DNA of 64,000 nt from contig CANLQH010000001.1 in the NCBI GenBank assembly GCA_947493285.1, forward strand, positions 868,001 through 932,000. Reading direction: 5' to 3'. This document shows, piece by piece, positions 35,956 through 45,883 of this stretch. The notes under the pieces were generated by a model. It saw only the letters and a list, made by a program, of their open reading frames with translations, ran no database searches and was not told the origin of the DNA. The first letter of the stretch is position 1. Every line of letters begins with the position of its first letter. The translations under genes were made by a program, and so were the position numbers. Source of the DNA: an uncultured Tenacibaculum sp. (GTDB lineage Bacteria; Bacteroidota; Bacteroidia; Flavobacteriales; Flavobacteriaceae).

Positions 35956-37042
35956 AGAAGCTATATTTTTTATTGGAAAATGCTTAACAATCTCTCATGA
36001 AAAACAAAATCGTTCTGAAATTGAATTAGAGTTAAAAAAAAATAAAATAGATTGGGATATTATCGTAAAAGTAAGTACTGCTCAATATGTTTTCCCCGCA
36101 TTATATTGTAATTTACAAAGTGCTGATTTCTTACAATACCTTCCTATTGATTTAGTTGAGTACATGATACATATTACTGATTTGAATCGTGAGCGTAACC
36201 AACAAATTATTAAACAAGCTAAAGAAATTAATGAGTTATTATTAGCGAACAATATCACTCCTATTTTTTTAAAAGGTACTGGAAATCTTCTTGAAGGATT
36301 ATATGAAGACATTGCTGAACGCATGGTTGGAGATATAGACTTATTAATTCATAATCAAAACTGTGAAAGTGCTTATAAACTTCTTCAAAAAAATGGTTAT
36401 TTTAATAAAAATAAAATTTCAAAAATTTCAAAGTACCATAGACATTTACCAAGAATAATACACGTAAACAAAATAGGTGCTGTTGAAATTCATAAAGAAA
36501 TGCTTCGAAAAGAGAAATCAAAATTCTTTAATTACGATTTTATAAAAAATTCTTTAGAAAAAATTAATGGAATAACGTTCCTGTCTTTTGAAAACCAAAT
36601 AAAATTAACTGTTTTTTCAAAGTTTATTAATGACGATGCTTACTTATTAAAAAACATAAGTCTTAGAGCTGCTTATGACATTTTTTTACTAGATAAAAAG
36701 CTAAAGAAACACACATCAATTAATCACAATCATTTAAATAAAGAATTAAATGCTGGATTAAAATTATACACATCAATTCTATCTCAACCTAAAAACTTTA
36801 GTTTTATTTCATCTAAAAAAGAGAACATCTATCTAAATAAATACATTAATTCTATAGACAACACTAAACAAAAATCATTAACAACAAAAAAAGTAAAATC
36901 CTATTTATGGTTTAAATCAAGATTTACTATTTTGTTTAAAGCCCTTTTTAATAAATCGTATTTCACATTTGTTTTCTCAAGATTAACAGACTTAAATTGG
37001 TATAAGAAGAAAATTGGTTTTAAGACTAAACCAAACTCTTAA
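35945..37042 (+). CDS. Nucleotidyltransferase-family protein (PF14907-like)
   Basis: A 365-residue protein of the uncharacterised nucleotidyltransferase family that often accompanies HPr-kinase-related and PqqD proteins. The pol-beta-like landmarks are FLKGTGNLL near residue 110 and VGDIDLLI with Asp130 and Asp132 as likely metal ligands. The rest is helical and lysine-rich, and the last 60 residues are very basic. It overlaps the kinase-like gene by 11 bases, and its 3' end overlaps mpl by 17 bases on the other strand. Acceptor and donor are unknown; transfer of a nucleotide to a peptide is only a guess. Confidence 0.8.
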   Translation: MTYKEAIFFIGKCLTISHEKQNRSEIELELKKNKIDWDIIVKVSTAQYVFPALYCNLQSADFLQYLPIDLVEYMIHITDLNRERNQQIIKQAKEINELLLANNITPIFLKGTGNLLEGLYEDIAERMVGDIDLLIHNQNCESAYKLLQKNGYFNKNKISKISKYHRHLPRIIHVNKIGAVEIHKEMLRKEKSKFFNYDFIKNSLEKINGITFLSFENQIKLTVFSKFINDDAYLLKNISLRAAYDIFLLDKKLKKHTSINHNHLNKELNAGLKLYTSILSQPKNFSFISSKKENIYLNKYINSIDNTKQKSLTTKKVKSYLWFKSRFTILFKALFNKSYFTFVFSRLTDLNWYKKKIGFKTKPNS

Positions 37043-38378
37043 CTTCCTCAAAATCCAAGCCACCATAATTACCAGAACTCATTAATAACAGAGCTGTTTC
37101 TTTTAAGTTCTCACTAAACAGAAACTCTTTAAACTCATTCGGATTAGTAAAAATAATTAAATCATCTCTTTCAAAAGCACTTGCTATTTGCTCTTCTGTA
37201 ACTTCTTCTAATTCTTTAATTTTTACAGCATGTGGAGAATAAAACACAACTGCTTTATCAGCATTATCTATAGCGCCTTTATACTCTGCTAAAAACTCTG
37301 CATTTAAACTTGAATAGGTATGTAATTCTAAACAAGCCAATACAGTTCTATTTGAGTATTGCTTTTTAACAGCAGTAGTGGTTGCTTTTACTTTACTTGG
37401 ACTATGCGCAAAATCTTTAAAAACAACAGTAGAATTGCTTTCTGCTATCTTTTCTAAACGTTTACTTGCTCCTTTAAAACTAGCTATAGCTTCATAAAAC
37501 TCATCTTCATCAATTCCCATATGTTGGCAAATCCATTTTGCTCCTGCCAAATTTTGTAGATTATGATCTCCAAAAATTTCCAACGGCATATCTCCATCAG
37601 AAGTCTCTAAGTAAGTTATTCCGTTATTTATTGTATAATTTGGAGTTTTATATGGATACCCTTTTATTGGATGATTAGAACTCTCAACAACTTCTTTTAA
37701 AACAATATCTTCTTCATTATATACCATAATCCCACCATTAGTCAAAGAATCATTAAATATTCTAAATTGCTCTACATAATTATCAAATGTTGGAAATACA
37801 TTGATATGATCCCAAGCAATTCCACTCAACAAAGCAATATTTGGTTTGTATAAATGAAATTTCGGACGCATATCAATAGGTGAACTTAAATACTCATCTC
37901 CTTCTAAAACAATAAACTCATTTTCATTGGTTAAATGCACCATAGTTTCAAAACCATCTAACTGAGCACCAACCATATAATCTACTTCTCTATCATGATA
38001 ATTTAACACATGTAAAATCATTGAAGTTATGGTTGTTTTTCCATGAGAACCTCCAATAACAACACGAGTTTTATCTTTCGATTGTTCGTACAAAAACTCA
38101 GGATACGAATATATCTTCAATCCTAACTCTTGTGCCTTCAATAATTCTGGATTATCTTTTTTAGCATGCATCCCTAAAATTATAGCATCTAAATCAGTTG
38201 TGATTTTTTCAGAAAACCATCCAAACTCTTCTGGCAACAATCCTCTTTTAGCTAATCGAGATTTTGACGGATCGTGAATAGTATCATCGCTTCCGGTTAT
38301 TTGGTATCCTTTTTGTTGTAAGGCAATTGCTAAGTTATGCATTGCGCTTCCGCCGATGGCTATAAAGTGAATTTTCAT
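37026..38378 (-). CDS. mpl: UDP-N-acetylmuramate:tripeptide ligase (murein peptide recycling)
   Basis: A 450-residue Mur-ligase family enzyme. It begins MKIHFIAIGGSAMHNLAIAL, the dinucleotide-fold start shared with MurC, then GGSHGKTTITSM as the ATP site near residue 108, and LEGDEYLSSPIDMRPKFHLY. The GSDDTIHDPSK and GDEYLSSPID features distinguish Mpl from MurC. It joins recycled L-Ala-gamma-D-Glu-meso-DAP to UDP-MurNAc. Its last 17 bases overlap the end of the convergent nucleotidyltransferase gene. Confidence 0.9.
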   Translation of the reverse strand: MKIHFIAIGGSAMHNLAIALQQKGYQITGSDDTIHDPSKSRLAKRGLLPEEFGWFSEKITTDLDAIILGMHAKKDNPELLKAQELGLKIYSYPEFLYEQSKDKTRVVIGGSHGKTTITSMILHVLNYHDREVDYMVGAQLDGFETMVHLTNENEFIVLEGDEYLSSPIDMRPKFHLYKPNIALLSGIAWDHINVFPTFDNYVEQFRIFNDSLTNGGIMVYNEEDIVLKEVVESSNHPIKGYPYKTPNYTINNGITYLETSDGDMPLEIFGDHNLQNLAGAKWICQHMGIDEDEFYEAIASFKGASKRLEKIAESNSTVVFKDFAHSPSKVKATTTAVKKQYSNRTVLACLELHTYSSLNAEFLAEYKGAIDNADKAVVFYSPHAVKIKELEEVTEEQIASAFERDDLIIFTNPNEFKEFLFSENLKETALLLMSSGNYGGLDFEEVKSLV

Positions 38379-38556
38379 GTTTTACTATCTATGATATAAA
38401 AACCAAAAATACAAAACCAAGCTATAATTTAAGTATCTTTAAATCGAAACTCATTGAAAAGTTATGTTCACTCACTCAAATTCTAGTTTTACAAACTTTT
38501 AATTGCTATTTGTAAAGTTATTTAAGTGATTTGAACATCAAAAAATGAACATAGTT

Positions 38557-41500
38557 ATGAAAAAACTGACACCAATATTGCTAATGATATTATTTTCAAC
38601 CTTATTAAATGCTCAAGAAAACTATAAAGGTTTGTGGGATCAAGTTCAAAAATTTGAAACTAAAAACTTACCTAAGTCAGCTTTAAAAGTTGTAAATACC
38701 ATTTATAATAAAGCTGAAAAAAGTAATAACTCTCCTCAGATTATAAAATCACTACTTTACAAGAGTAAATTCTCTTTGACTTTAGAAGAAAATGCGCAAC
38801 TAAAAATCATCAATCAATTTAAAGAACAGATTGATAAAAATTCATTTCCAACAAAAAATATCTTAGAAAATATTTTGGCCAATTTATACTGGCAATATTT
38901 TAATCAAAATAGATGGAAGTTTTACCAGCGAACAAGAACAACTGAAAAAGTTGATGATAATGATTTTAGAACTTGGGATTTAGACACACTTTTTGCAGAA
39001 ATTCATAAATACTACCAAAAATCATTAGAAAACGGATTATTACTACAACAAACTAATATTGATAAATTCGAAGAAAATTTACACTCAGTAAAAGATTCTA
39101 AAAAGTATCGCCCTACTCTATTTGATTTTTTAGCTCATAATGCATTAAAGTTTTATAAAACTACCGAAACTAATATTACAAAACCTTCGTATCAATTTAA
39201 GATTGATAATCCAAATTTGATTAGTACTGCTAAAGTTTTTTCAAGATTAAATTTATCAACTAAAGATGATCTTTCATTACAATTTAATGCATTAAAAATT
39301 TATCAAGAATTAACCAGTTTCCATTTAAAAAACAACAATCTTGATGCTTTAGTAAGTATTGACTTAGAACGATTACTTTTTGTAAATCAACATGAAACTT
39401 TCACTAACAAAGAACAATTGTTTCTTCAAACTTTAAAAGATTCTGAAAAGAAATATAAAAACAATGAAGTTTCTGGTTTATATCTTTACGAAACTGCAAA
39501 AATTTATCATCAACAAGCAAATAGTAATTATCAAGATAAAAACATTGAACATCGTTTTAAAAACAAAGATGCTATTGCTATTTGTAATCAAGTAACGGAA
39601 AAGTATCCAAAAAGCTTGGGTGCTAAAAAGTGTGAGCTACTTAAACAACAAATAACTCACAAAACTCTTTCTGTTGTGTCTGAAAAATTTGTCCCTATCG
39701 ATAGTTCGTCTCGTTTACTAATAACTTATAATAATATTGATGAATTATTTTTTACCACTTATAAAATAAATAGAGAACAACTAGAAGAACTAAATAAATT
39801 TAGAATAGAAGAAGAACGTATTCATTTTATCAATCGACTTGAAAAAGTAACTACTTGGAAAAATAAATTAAGAAACGAATTTGATTATAAATCGCATACT
39901 ACTGAAGTTATAGTTCCTAAACTAAATCAAGGGAACTATTTAATAGTAGCACACGAAGACAATAATATAAATACAACAGGTTTATATGCTACTGCTAATA
40001 TCCAGGTAACAAATCTTGCGTTGATTGAAAGCAATAATAACAATATTAAAACATATCAGGTAGTTGATAGAAACAATGGTAAACCTATTAAAAATGCAAA
40101 ATTATTAATAGAAAATAAGCAACGTAGATATGGTAAAACCATCAAAAAAGAATTAATAACTGATGCTAATGGTTTTGCTACTTTTAAAAGTAATCATACC
40201 TATTACAACGTATTTATAACTGCTACCACAAAACAAGACAAAGCTATATTTGGTGACTATTATTTATACAAACATGAAAAACAAATTGCTGAAGAAGATA
40301 AAGATGAAACCATCATAAAACCCTTTATTTTTACTGATAGAAGTATTTATCGCCCAGGTCAAACAGTTTATTTTAAAGCAATTTTTATTCAGAAAAAAGG
40401 AGAACATTCTAAACCTTTTACAGATCAATATGTTCAAATTTCATTAGAGGATGTAAATGGGCAAGAAGTAAAAAAACTTGATTTAAAACTAAATGATTAT
40501 GGCTCAGCTTCAGGAGAATTTATCTTACCAAATAATGGTTTAACTGGTGAGTACACTTTCTCTATTGATGAAAGTAAAAAATCAACAAGTAAATTCTATA
40601 CTACTTCTAATTGGGATTTTGAACGTGATGATTATATCACTTCTATTTCTGTAGAAGAATATAAACGTCCTAAATTTAAAACCGAGTTTAAACCAATTAC
40701 TAAAACCTATAAACTTAACGATAGTATTAACATAAACGGTTTTGCAAAAGCTTTTTCGGGTACTAATATTACCGATGCTAAAGTAATTTACCGTGTTCAT
40801 AGAAAAGTACAATATCCGAATTGGTGGTATTGGCGTAGACCAGGGTTTTCTTCTGAGGCACAGGAAATCACACATGGAGAAATTAATACAAACGACTCTG
40901 GTAATTTTTCTATAAAGTTTAAAGCGATTCCAGATGAAAGTGTATCTAAGGATAGCTCTCCTATTTTTAATTATGAAATTACTGCAGACGTAACCGATGT
41001 TAACGGAGAAACTCGTAGTGCAAAAGCTATCGTAAAAGTAGGATATCATGCTTTAATAGCTTCTTTAAAAATCCCTAATACTATAAATGTAAAAGATAGC
41101 TCGCAAAAAATTGAAATCACTACCAAAAACTTAAATGGTGAGTTTGCGCCTGCAAAAGGAACTATTAAAATTTACAAATTACAAGCTCCTAAAAACCCGT
41201 TACGTAATAGACCTTGGAATACTCCAGATTATCAAGATATTTCTGAAGCAGAGTTTAAAAAGTTATTCCCACATGATTCTTATACTAAAGAAGAAGAAAA
41301 TGTAACAGATTGGAAAAAAGGAAAACTTATTTTTGAAAAGTCTTTTGACACGAAAATGTCTAAAGAAATCATTTTGAATGATTTCAAAAAATGGAATTCT
41401 GGAAAATACATTGCTATTCTAGACACTGAAGATCGATTTAATCAACAAGTAACTGATAAAGTTATATTTTCAGTTACCAACGATTCAAATAAAACAGTTG

Positions 41501-44500
41501 CAGATAACCAATTATTCTTTTACAAAACCAATAAACCAACTTATAAAATTGGTGAAAATGTTTGTTTGCAAATAGGTTCTGCCTCAAAAGATGTAACAAT
41601 TGTATTGCAAACCGAAAAGAATCATAAAATTGTAAAAACACAATTAATCCATTTAAATAATAAAATAAAAGAGATAGAAATTCCTATAAGTAAAGAAGAT
41701 ATTAGAGGTTTTGTTATCAAGTATTACTTTGTTAATTACAATTCCTATAATAGTGGAATCATAAACATTGCTGTACCCAACCCTCAAGAACTTATTTCTA
41801 TTGAAACCAGTACTTTTAGAGATAAGCTACAACCAGGAGCCAATGAAACTTGGAGTTTTACTATTAAAAACGATAAAAAAAATAAAGTCTCTGCTGAAGT
41901 TTTAGCAAGTATGTACGATGCTTCTTTAGATGAATTTAAACCGCATAACTGGCAATTTAATCCAATTACAACGGCAACTTATTACTCTTATGGCAGTAAT
42001 GCAAATGCATACCAGAGCTTTGGAAACGAAAGTTTTAGAATTTTTAATAGAAGCTACCCAAATACAAATCACCCTAGACAACAATTTGATCAATTAAATT
42101 GGTTTGGGTTTAGTTTTAACAATAATCATTGGGTAAATCAACGATACTTAAGCAGAGTTAAGCTAAAAGAAAAAATTAATACTTCGGGTAAATTTAAAGG
42201 TGAAGTTTCTGGAATTGTTTCTGACGAATCCGGAGTGTTACCTGGTGTTACTATAATGGTAAAAGGAACAAATAATGGCACAGAAACTGACTTTGACGGT
42301 AACTTCACTATAAAAGCAAAAAAAGGAGATACTCTTATTTTTAGTTTTGTTGGAATGAGAACAGTAGAAAAACGTATTGGCAGTTTTTCTATATTGGATA
42401 TTCAAATGGTTGGCGATAATCTTTTAGAAGAAGTTGTTGTTGCCGGTTATGGAACAAGAAAATCTTCTCCTAGAATGATGAAGGAATCTGCTTCTATGAT
42501 GATTTCTGAAGAAGCTGAAGAAAGTGATCTAAATAATGCTTTACAAGGAAAAGTTTCTGGATTACAAGTAGAAAATAACAACTCTAAAAAAACAAATTTA
42601 GACGGAATCCAAATTCGTAAAAATCTACAAGAAACCGCTTTCTTTTATCCAAATTTAAAAACCGATAAAAACGGGAATGTTACTTTTAGTTTTACTACTC
42701 CAGAAGCTTTAACTAAGTGGAAATTACAATTATTAGCTTATACCAAAGAATTACAATCAACAACTAAAACTTTAACAACAGTTACTCAAAAAGAGTTAAT
42801 GGTTACACCAAACGCACCTCGATTTTTAAGAGAAGGTGATAAAATTACGTTAAGCTCAAAAATATCAAACTTATCTGATAAGAACCTACAAGGTATTGCT
42901 CAGTTAATTTTAACAGACGCTATTACTGGTAAAGAAATTAACTTGTTTGACAATTCAGTAAAAAATCAATCATTTACTGTTGATAAAGACGGAAACACAA
43001 ACGTTTCTTGGAATTTATCAATTCCAGATAATGTTCAAACTGTTCAATATAAAATCATAGCAAAAGCAGATGGTTTTTCTGATGGAGAACAAAATGTATT
43101 ACCTGTTTTATCAAACAGAATGTTAGTTACTGAAACTTTACCAATGTGGGTACGTTCTAATCAAACTAAAACATTCTCATTAGATAAACTGAAAAACAAT
43201 ACCTCATCATCTTTAAAAAATCATAAGCTAACATTAGAGGTTACCTCTAATCCTGCTTGGTATGCTGTACAGGCTTTACCATATTTAATGGAGTATCCGT
43301 ATGAATGTAGTGAGCAAACCTTTGCTCGTTATTATGCAAATAAGCTAGCAAGTCATATTGCGAACTCAAACCCAAGAATTCAAGAAGTATTTAATCAATG
43401 GAAATCGAGTGATGCATTGTTATCTAATTTAGAGAAAAATCAAGACCTAAAATCCTTAATTATTCAAGAAACTACTTGGTTGCGTGATGCTCAATCAGAA
43501 ACTGAGCAAAAGAAACGCATCGCTTTATTGTTCGATTTAAATAAAATGAAGAATGAGCAAGAAAGATCTATTAATAAACTACAAAACATGCAAATGTCCA
43601 ACGGAGGATTCCCTTGGTTTAAAGGAGGAGATTATCCGAATAGATATATTACGCAACATATTGTTAGTGGATTTGGGCATTTAAAACAATTAGGTATAAG
43701 CGAGTTTGACAACAATACTAAAAGAATGCTTATAGATGCTATCCAGTTTTTGGATATTGAAATTGAAGAACAATATCTTGATTTATTAAAAAGAGCTAAC
43801 GAGATTAAAGCTAAAAATGGTAATAAGAAGTATGAAGCTTATTTGAAACAGAATCATTTAAATTATTTTATAATTCAGTATTTATATATGCGTAGTTTTT
43901 ATACTGATATTACATTAAATCCTAAAATTAAAACTATTGTAGAGTATTACAAAAATCAAACTTCTAAATATTGGAATGATTATAATCTATCTGCTAAAGC
44001 ACAAATCGCATTGATCCATTTTAGAGCAGGTAATAAAACTATTTCTAATAAAATACTTGCTTCCTTAAAAGAGAATAGTATTAGCTCTGAAGAATTAGGA
44101 ATGTATTGGAAATCGAATAAACCTAGTTGGTATTGGTATCAATCTCCTATCGAAACACAAGCTTTATTAATTGAAGCTTTTTCAGAAATTGAAAATGATA
44201 CCAAAACTATTGACAACCTAAAAATATGGTTACTTAAAAACAAACAAACCAATCGTTGGAAAACAACAAAAGCCACTACCGAAGCTGTTTACGCCTTACT
44301 ATTACAAGGTAGTAATTGGATTTCTATAACAGATATGGTTGATATAAATATTGGCAATAAAACTATCAACCCATCTAAAATGGAAGACGTAAAAGTTGAA
44401 GCTGGTACTGGTTATTTTAAAACTTCTTGGAATAATAATGAAATTACTAAAGAAATGGCTGAAGTAACTATTTCTAAAAAAGGAAAAGGAATTGCTTGGG

Positions 44501-44976
44501 GTGGATTATATTGGCAATATTTTGAAGATTTAGATAAAATAACCTCAGCTGAAACTCCACTAAAACTTAAGAAGAAACTATTTTTAAAAGTAAATTCTGA
44601 CACTGGTAAGCAACTAAAAGAAATCACTCAAAACACAAAACTGAAAGTAGGCGATTTAATCACTGTTAGAATAGAATTACGTTCTGATAGAGATATGGAG
44701 TTTATTCACATGAAAGATATGCGTGCTAGTGGCGTTGAACCTATAAATGTACTATCTCAATACAAATGGCAAGATGGTTTAGGTTACTATGAAAGCACTA
44801 AAGATGCAGCAACAAATTTCTTTTTCGATCGTTTACCTAAAGGAGTATATGTTTTCGAATACGATGTTAGAGCAAACAATGCTGGTGATTTTAGTAATGG
44901 CATAACAACGATACAAAGTATGTATGCTCCAGAATTCTCAAGCCATAGTAAAGGAACAAAAATATTAGTTAAATAA
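38557..44976 (+). CDS. Alpha-2-macroglobulin-family protein with an internal SusC-like module
   Basis: A 2139-residue exported protein. ATG at 38557 gives a clean signal peptide (MKKLTPILLMILFSTLLNA); an ATG four codons earlier is possible. A helical N-terminal part (20-370) is followed by macroglobulin domains including the MG2-type FTDRSIYRPGQTVYFKAIF. At about 1215-1350 lies a carboxypeptidase-regulatory-like sandwich, the SusC signature DNLLEEVVVAGYGTRK and a plug remnant (ALQGKVSGLQV). The macroglobulin core then resumes (FFYPNLKTDKNGNVTFSFTTPEALTKW in pieces). The thioester site YECSEQT has Cys1584 and Gln1587, so covalent trapping is possible. The family is thought to act as an envelope protease trap. 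No partner penicillin-binding protein is adjacent. Confidence 0.88.
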   Translation: MKKLTPILLMILFSTLLNAQENYKGLWDQVQKFETKNLPKSALKVVNTIYNKAEKSNNSPQIIKSLLYKSKFSLTLEENAQLKIINQFKEQIDKNSFPTKNILENILANLYWQYFNQNRWKFYQRTRTTEKVDDNDFRTWDLDTLFAEIHKYYQKSLENGLLLQQTNIDKFEENLHSVKDSKKYRPTLFDFLAHNALKFYKTTETNITKPSYQFKIDNPNLISTAKVFSRLNLSTKDDLSLQFNALKIYQELTSFHLKNNNLDALVSIDLERLLFVNQHETFTNKEQLFLQTLKDSEKKYKNNEVSGLYLYETAKIYHQQANSNYQDKNIEHRFKNKDAIAICNQVTEKYPKSLGAKKCELLKQQITHKTLSVVSEKFVPIDSSSRLLITYNNIDELFFTTYKINREQLEELNKFRIEEERIHFINRLEKVTTWKNKLRNEFDYKSHTTEVIVPKLNQGNYLIVAHEDNNINTTGLYATANIQVTNLALIESNNNNIKTYQVVDRNNGKPIKNAKLLIENKQRRYGKTIKKELITDANGFATFKSNHTYYNVFITATTKQDKAIFGDYYLYKHEKQIAEEDKDETIIKPFIFTDRSIYRPGQTVYFKAIFIQKKGEHSKPFTDQYVQISLEDVNGQEVKKLDLKLNDYGSASGEFILPNNGLTGEYTFSIDESKKSTSKFYTTSNWDFERDDYITSISVEEYKRPKFKTEFKPITKTYKLNDSININGFAKAFSGTNITDAKVIYRVHRKVQYPNWWYWRRPGFSSEAQEITHGEINTNDSGNFSIKFKAIPDESVSKDSSPIFNYEITADVTDVNGETRSAKAIVKVGYHALIASLKIPNTINVKDSSQKIEITTKNLNGEFAPAKGTIKIYKLQAPKNPLRNRPWNTPDYQDISEAEFKKLFPHDSYTKEEENVTDWKKGKLIFEKSFDTKMSKEIILNDFKKWNSGKYIAILDTEDRFNQQVTDKVIFSVTNDSNKTVADNQLFFYKTNKPTYKIGENVCLQIGSASKDVTIVLQTEKNHKIVKTQLIHLNNKIKEIEIPISKEDIRGFVIKYYFVNYNSYNSGIINIAVPNPQELISIETSTFRDKLQPGANETWSFTIKNDKKNKVSAEVLASMYDASLDEFKPHNWQFNPITTATYYSYGSNANAYQSFGNESFRIFNRSYPNTNHPRQQFDQLNWFGFSFNNNHWVNQRYLSRVKLKEKINTSGKFKGEVSGIVSDESGVLPGVTIMVKGTNNGTETDFDGNFTIKAKKGDTLIFSFVGMRTVEKRIGSFSILDIQMVGDNLLEEVVVAGYGTRKSSPRMMKESASMMISEEAEESDLNNALQGKVSGLQVENNNSKKTNLDGIQIRKNLQETAFFYPNLKTDKNGNVTFSFTTPEALTKWKLQLLAYTKELQSTTKTLTTVTQKELMVTPNAPRFLREGDKITLSSKISNLSDKNLQGIAQLILTDAITGKEINLFDNSVKNQSFTVDKDGNTNVSWNLSIPDNVQTVQYKIIAKADGFSDGEQNVLPVLSNRMLVTETLPMWVRSNQTKTFSLDKLKNNTSSSLKNHKLTLEVTSNPAWYAVQALPYLMEYPYECSEQTFARYYANKLASHIANSNPRIQEVFNQWKSSDALLSNLEKNQDLKSLIIQETTWLRDAQSETEQKKRIALLFDLNKMKNEQERSINKLQNMQMSNGGFPWFKGGDYPNRYITQHIVSGFGHLKQLGISEFDNNTKRMLIDAIQFLDIEIEEQYLDLLKRANEIKAKNGNKKYEAYLKQNHLNYFIIQYLYMRSFYTDITLNPKIKTIVEYYKNQTSKYWNDYNLSAKAQIALIHFRAGNKTISNKILASLKENSISSEELGMYWKSNKPSWYWYQSPIETQALLIEAFSEIENDTKTIDNLKIWLLKNKQTNRWKTTKATTEAVYALLLQGSNWISITDMVDINIGNKTINPSKMEDVKVEAGTGYFKTSWNNNEITKEMAEVTISKKGKGIAWGGLYWQYFEDLDKITSAETPLKLKKKLFLKVNSDTGKQLKEITQNTKLKVGDLITVRIELRSDRDMEFIHMKDMRASGVEPINVLSQYKWQDGLGYYESTKDAATNFFFDRLPKGVYVFEYDVRANNAGDFSNGITTIQSMYAPEFSSHSKGTKILVK

Positions 44977-45019
44977 ATTTTATATATTAGCTCTAACAAA
45001 AAACACAAAATCAAAAATT

Positions 45020-45499
45020 ATGAAAAAAACATTTTTAATTATCGGTTTAATCGTAGCTGGAGTATTCTCGGCAAATGCTCAAGACATTTCTAAAAATGCT
45101 ATTGGACTTCGTTTAGGAGACAATGATGGGTTTGGAGCTGAAATATCTTACCAACACGCTTTAGGTGATAATAACAGATTAGAAATTGATTTAGGATTAA
45201 GAAATGGAAAGAATTTTGACGGTTTCAAAGCCACAGGATTATACCAATGGGTATGGCAATTAGAAAACAAGTTTAATTGGTACGCTGGTGCTGGTGGTGG
45301 AGTTGGACACTGGAGTTTTGACAATTCTTTGAATTTAGACTCTGAAACTGTACTTTTTGCTGCTGGTGTAGTTGGTATTGAGTACAATTTCGATATTCCT
45401 TTAATGATTTCTTTAGACTACAGACCAGAAATTGGATTTAGCGGTTTTTATGACGGTTTTCAATCTGACTTTGGTTTAGGGTTAAGATATCAATTCTAA
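45020..45499 (+). CDS. Small outer-membrane beta-barrel-like protein
   Basis: A 159-residue protein with a signal peptide (MKKTFLIIGLIVAGVFSANA, then QD). The mature part has repeated amphipathic beta strands (NAIGLRLGDNDGFGAEISYQ, NRLEIDLGLRNG, ALDYRPEIGF-like strand) and ends FGLGLRYQF with a terminal Phe, the usual outer-membrane barrel signature. I cannot assign a function. It follows the macroglobulin gene by 43 bases and is followed by a shared terminator. Confidence 0.78.
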   Translation: MKKTFLIIGLIVAGVFSANAQDISKNAIGLRLGDNDGFGAEISYQHALGDNNRLEIDLGLRNGKNFDGFKATGLYQWVWQLENKFNWYAGAGGGVGHWSFDNSLNLDSETVLFAAGVVGIEYNFDIPLMISLDYRPEIGFSGFYDGFQSDFGLGLRYQF

Positions 45500-45519
45500 A
45501 TCTTGCAGCTATATTAAAG

Positions 45520-45548
45520 TAAAAACCTCCAATTATTTGGAGGTTTTC
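45520..45548. terminator. Terminator shared by the small barrel gene and the TfoX-like gene
   Basis: AAAAACCTCCAA/TTGGAGGTTTT with loop TTAT; T-rich to the right and A-rich to the left. It overlaps the last codons of the convergent TfoX-like gene (stop at 45533). Confidence 0.75.
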
Positions 45549-45883
45549 TTTTTACTAGCTTTTGCTAAAGGATTATAATCTAAAGCTAATTGTAACCAAT
45601 AATGTAAATCTTCATCTAAATCGGTTGCTTCTTCAGTTAAAAAAACAAAACCTTTCATTGGTCTTCCTGTAAAATTCATTTTCTTGCACCCTTTCTTTAA
45701 TAATGAGTCCTCATAAATATCTGGATTTATTCTTGCCATTATTTCATCTCTGTTCACTCCAACACACATTTTATTATCTACCATAAAACACACTCCTCCA
45801 AACATTTTCTTTTCATAAAACACTACATGTTTCTCTTTAAAACACTGCGCTATTCTATCTGATAAAAATTCATTGTATGCCAT
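45533..45883 (-). CDS. TfoX N-terminal-domain protein
   Basis: A 116-residue protein with the TfoX/Sxy N-terminal domain: KKMFGGVCFMVDNKMCVGVNRDEIMARI and GRPMKGFVFL (given as short parts of the conserved core). It lacks the C-terminal domain of full-length Sxy, so a role in competence regulation should not be assumed. It starts on the last base of the DUF4136 stop codon (45883) and is cotranscribed with it. Confidence 0.82.
   Translation of the reverse strand: MAYNEFLSDRIAQCFKEKHVVFYEKKMFGGVCFMVDNKMCVGVNRDEIMARINPDIYEDSLLKKGCKKMNFTGRPMKGFVFLTEEATDLDEDLHYWLQLALDYNPLAKASKKKTSK

Noticed and set aside
31319..37042. Lasso-peptide biosynthetic cluster
   Set aside because: The HprK-like and nucleotidyltransferase genes fit, but no leader protease or asparagine-synthetase-like cyclase is present, and the peptides have an export start and only a nine-residue tail, too short for a typical lasso core.
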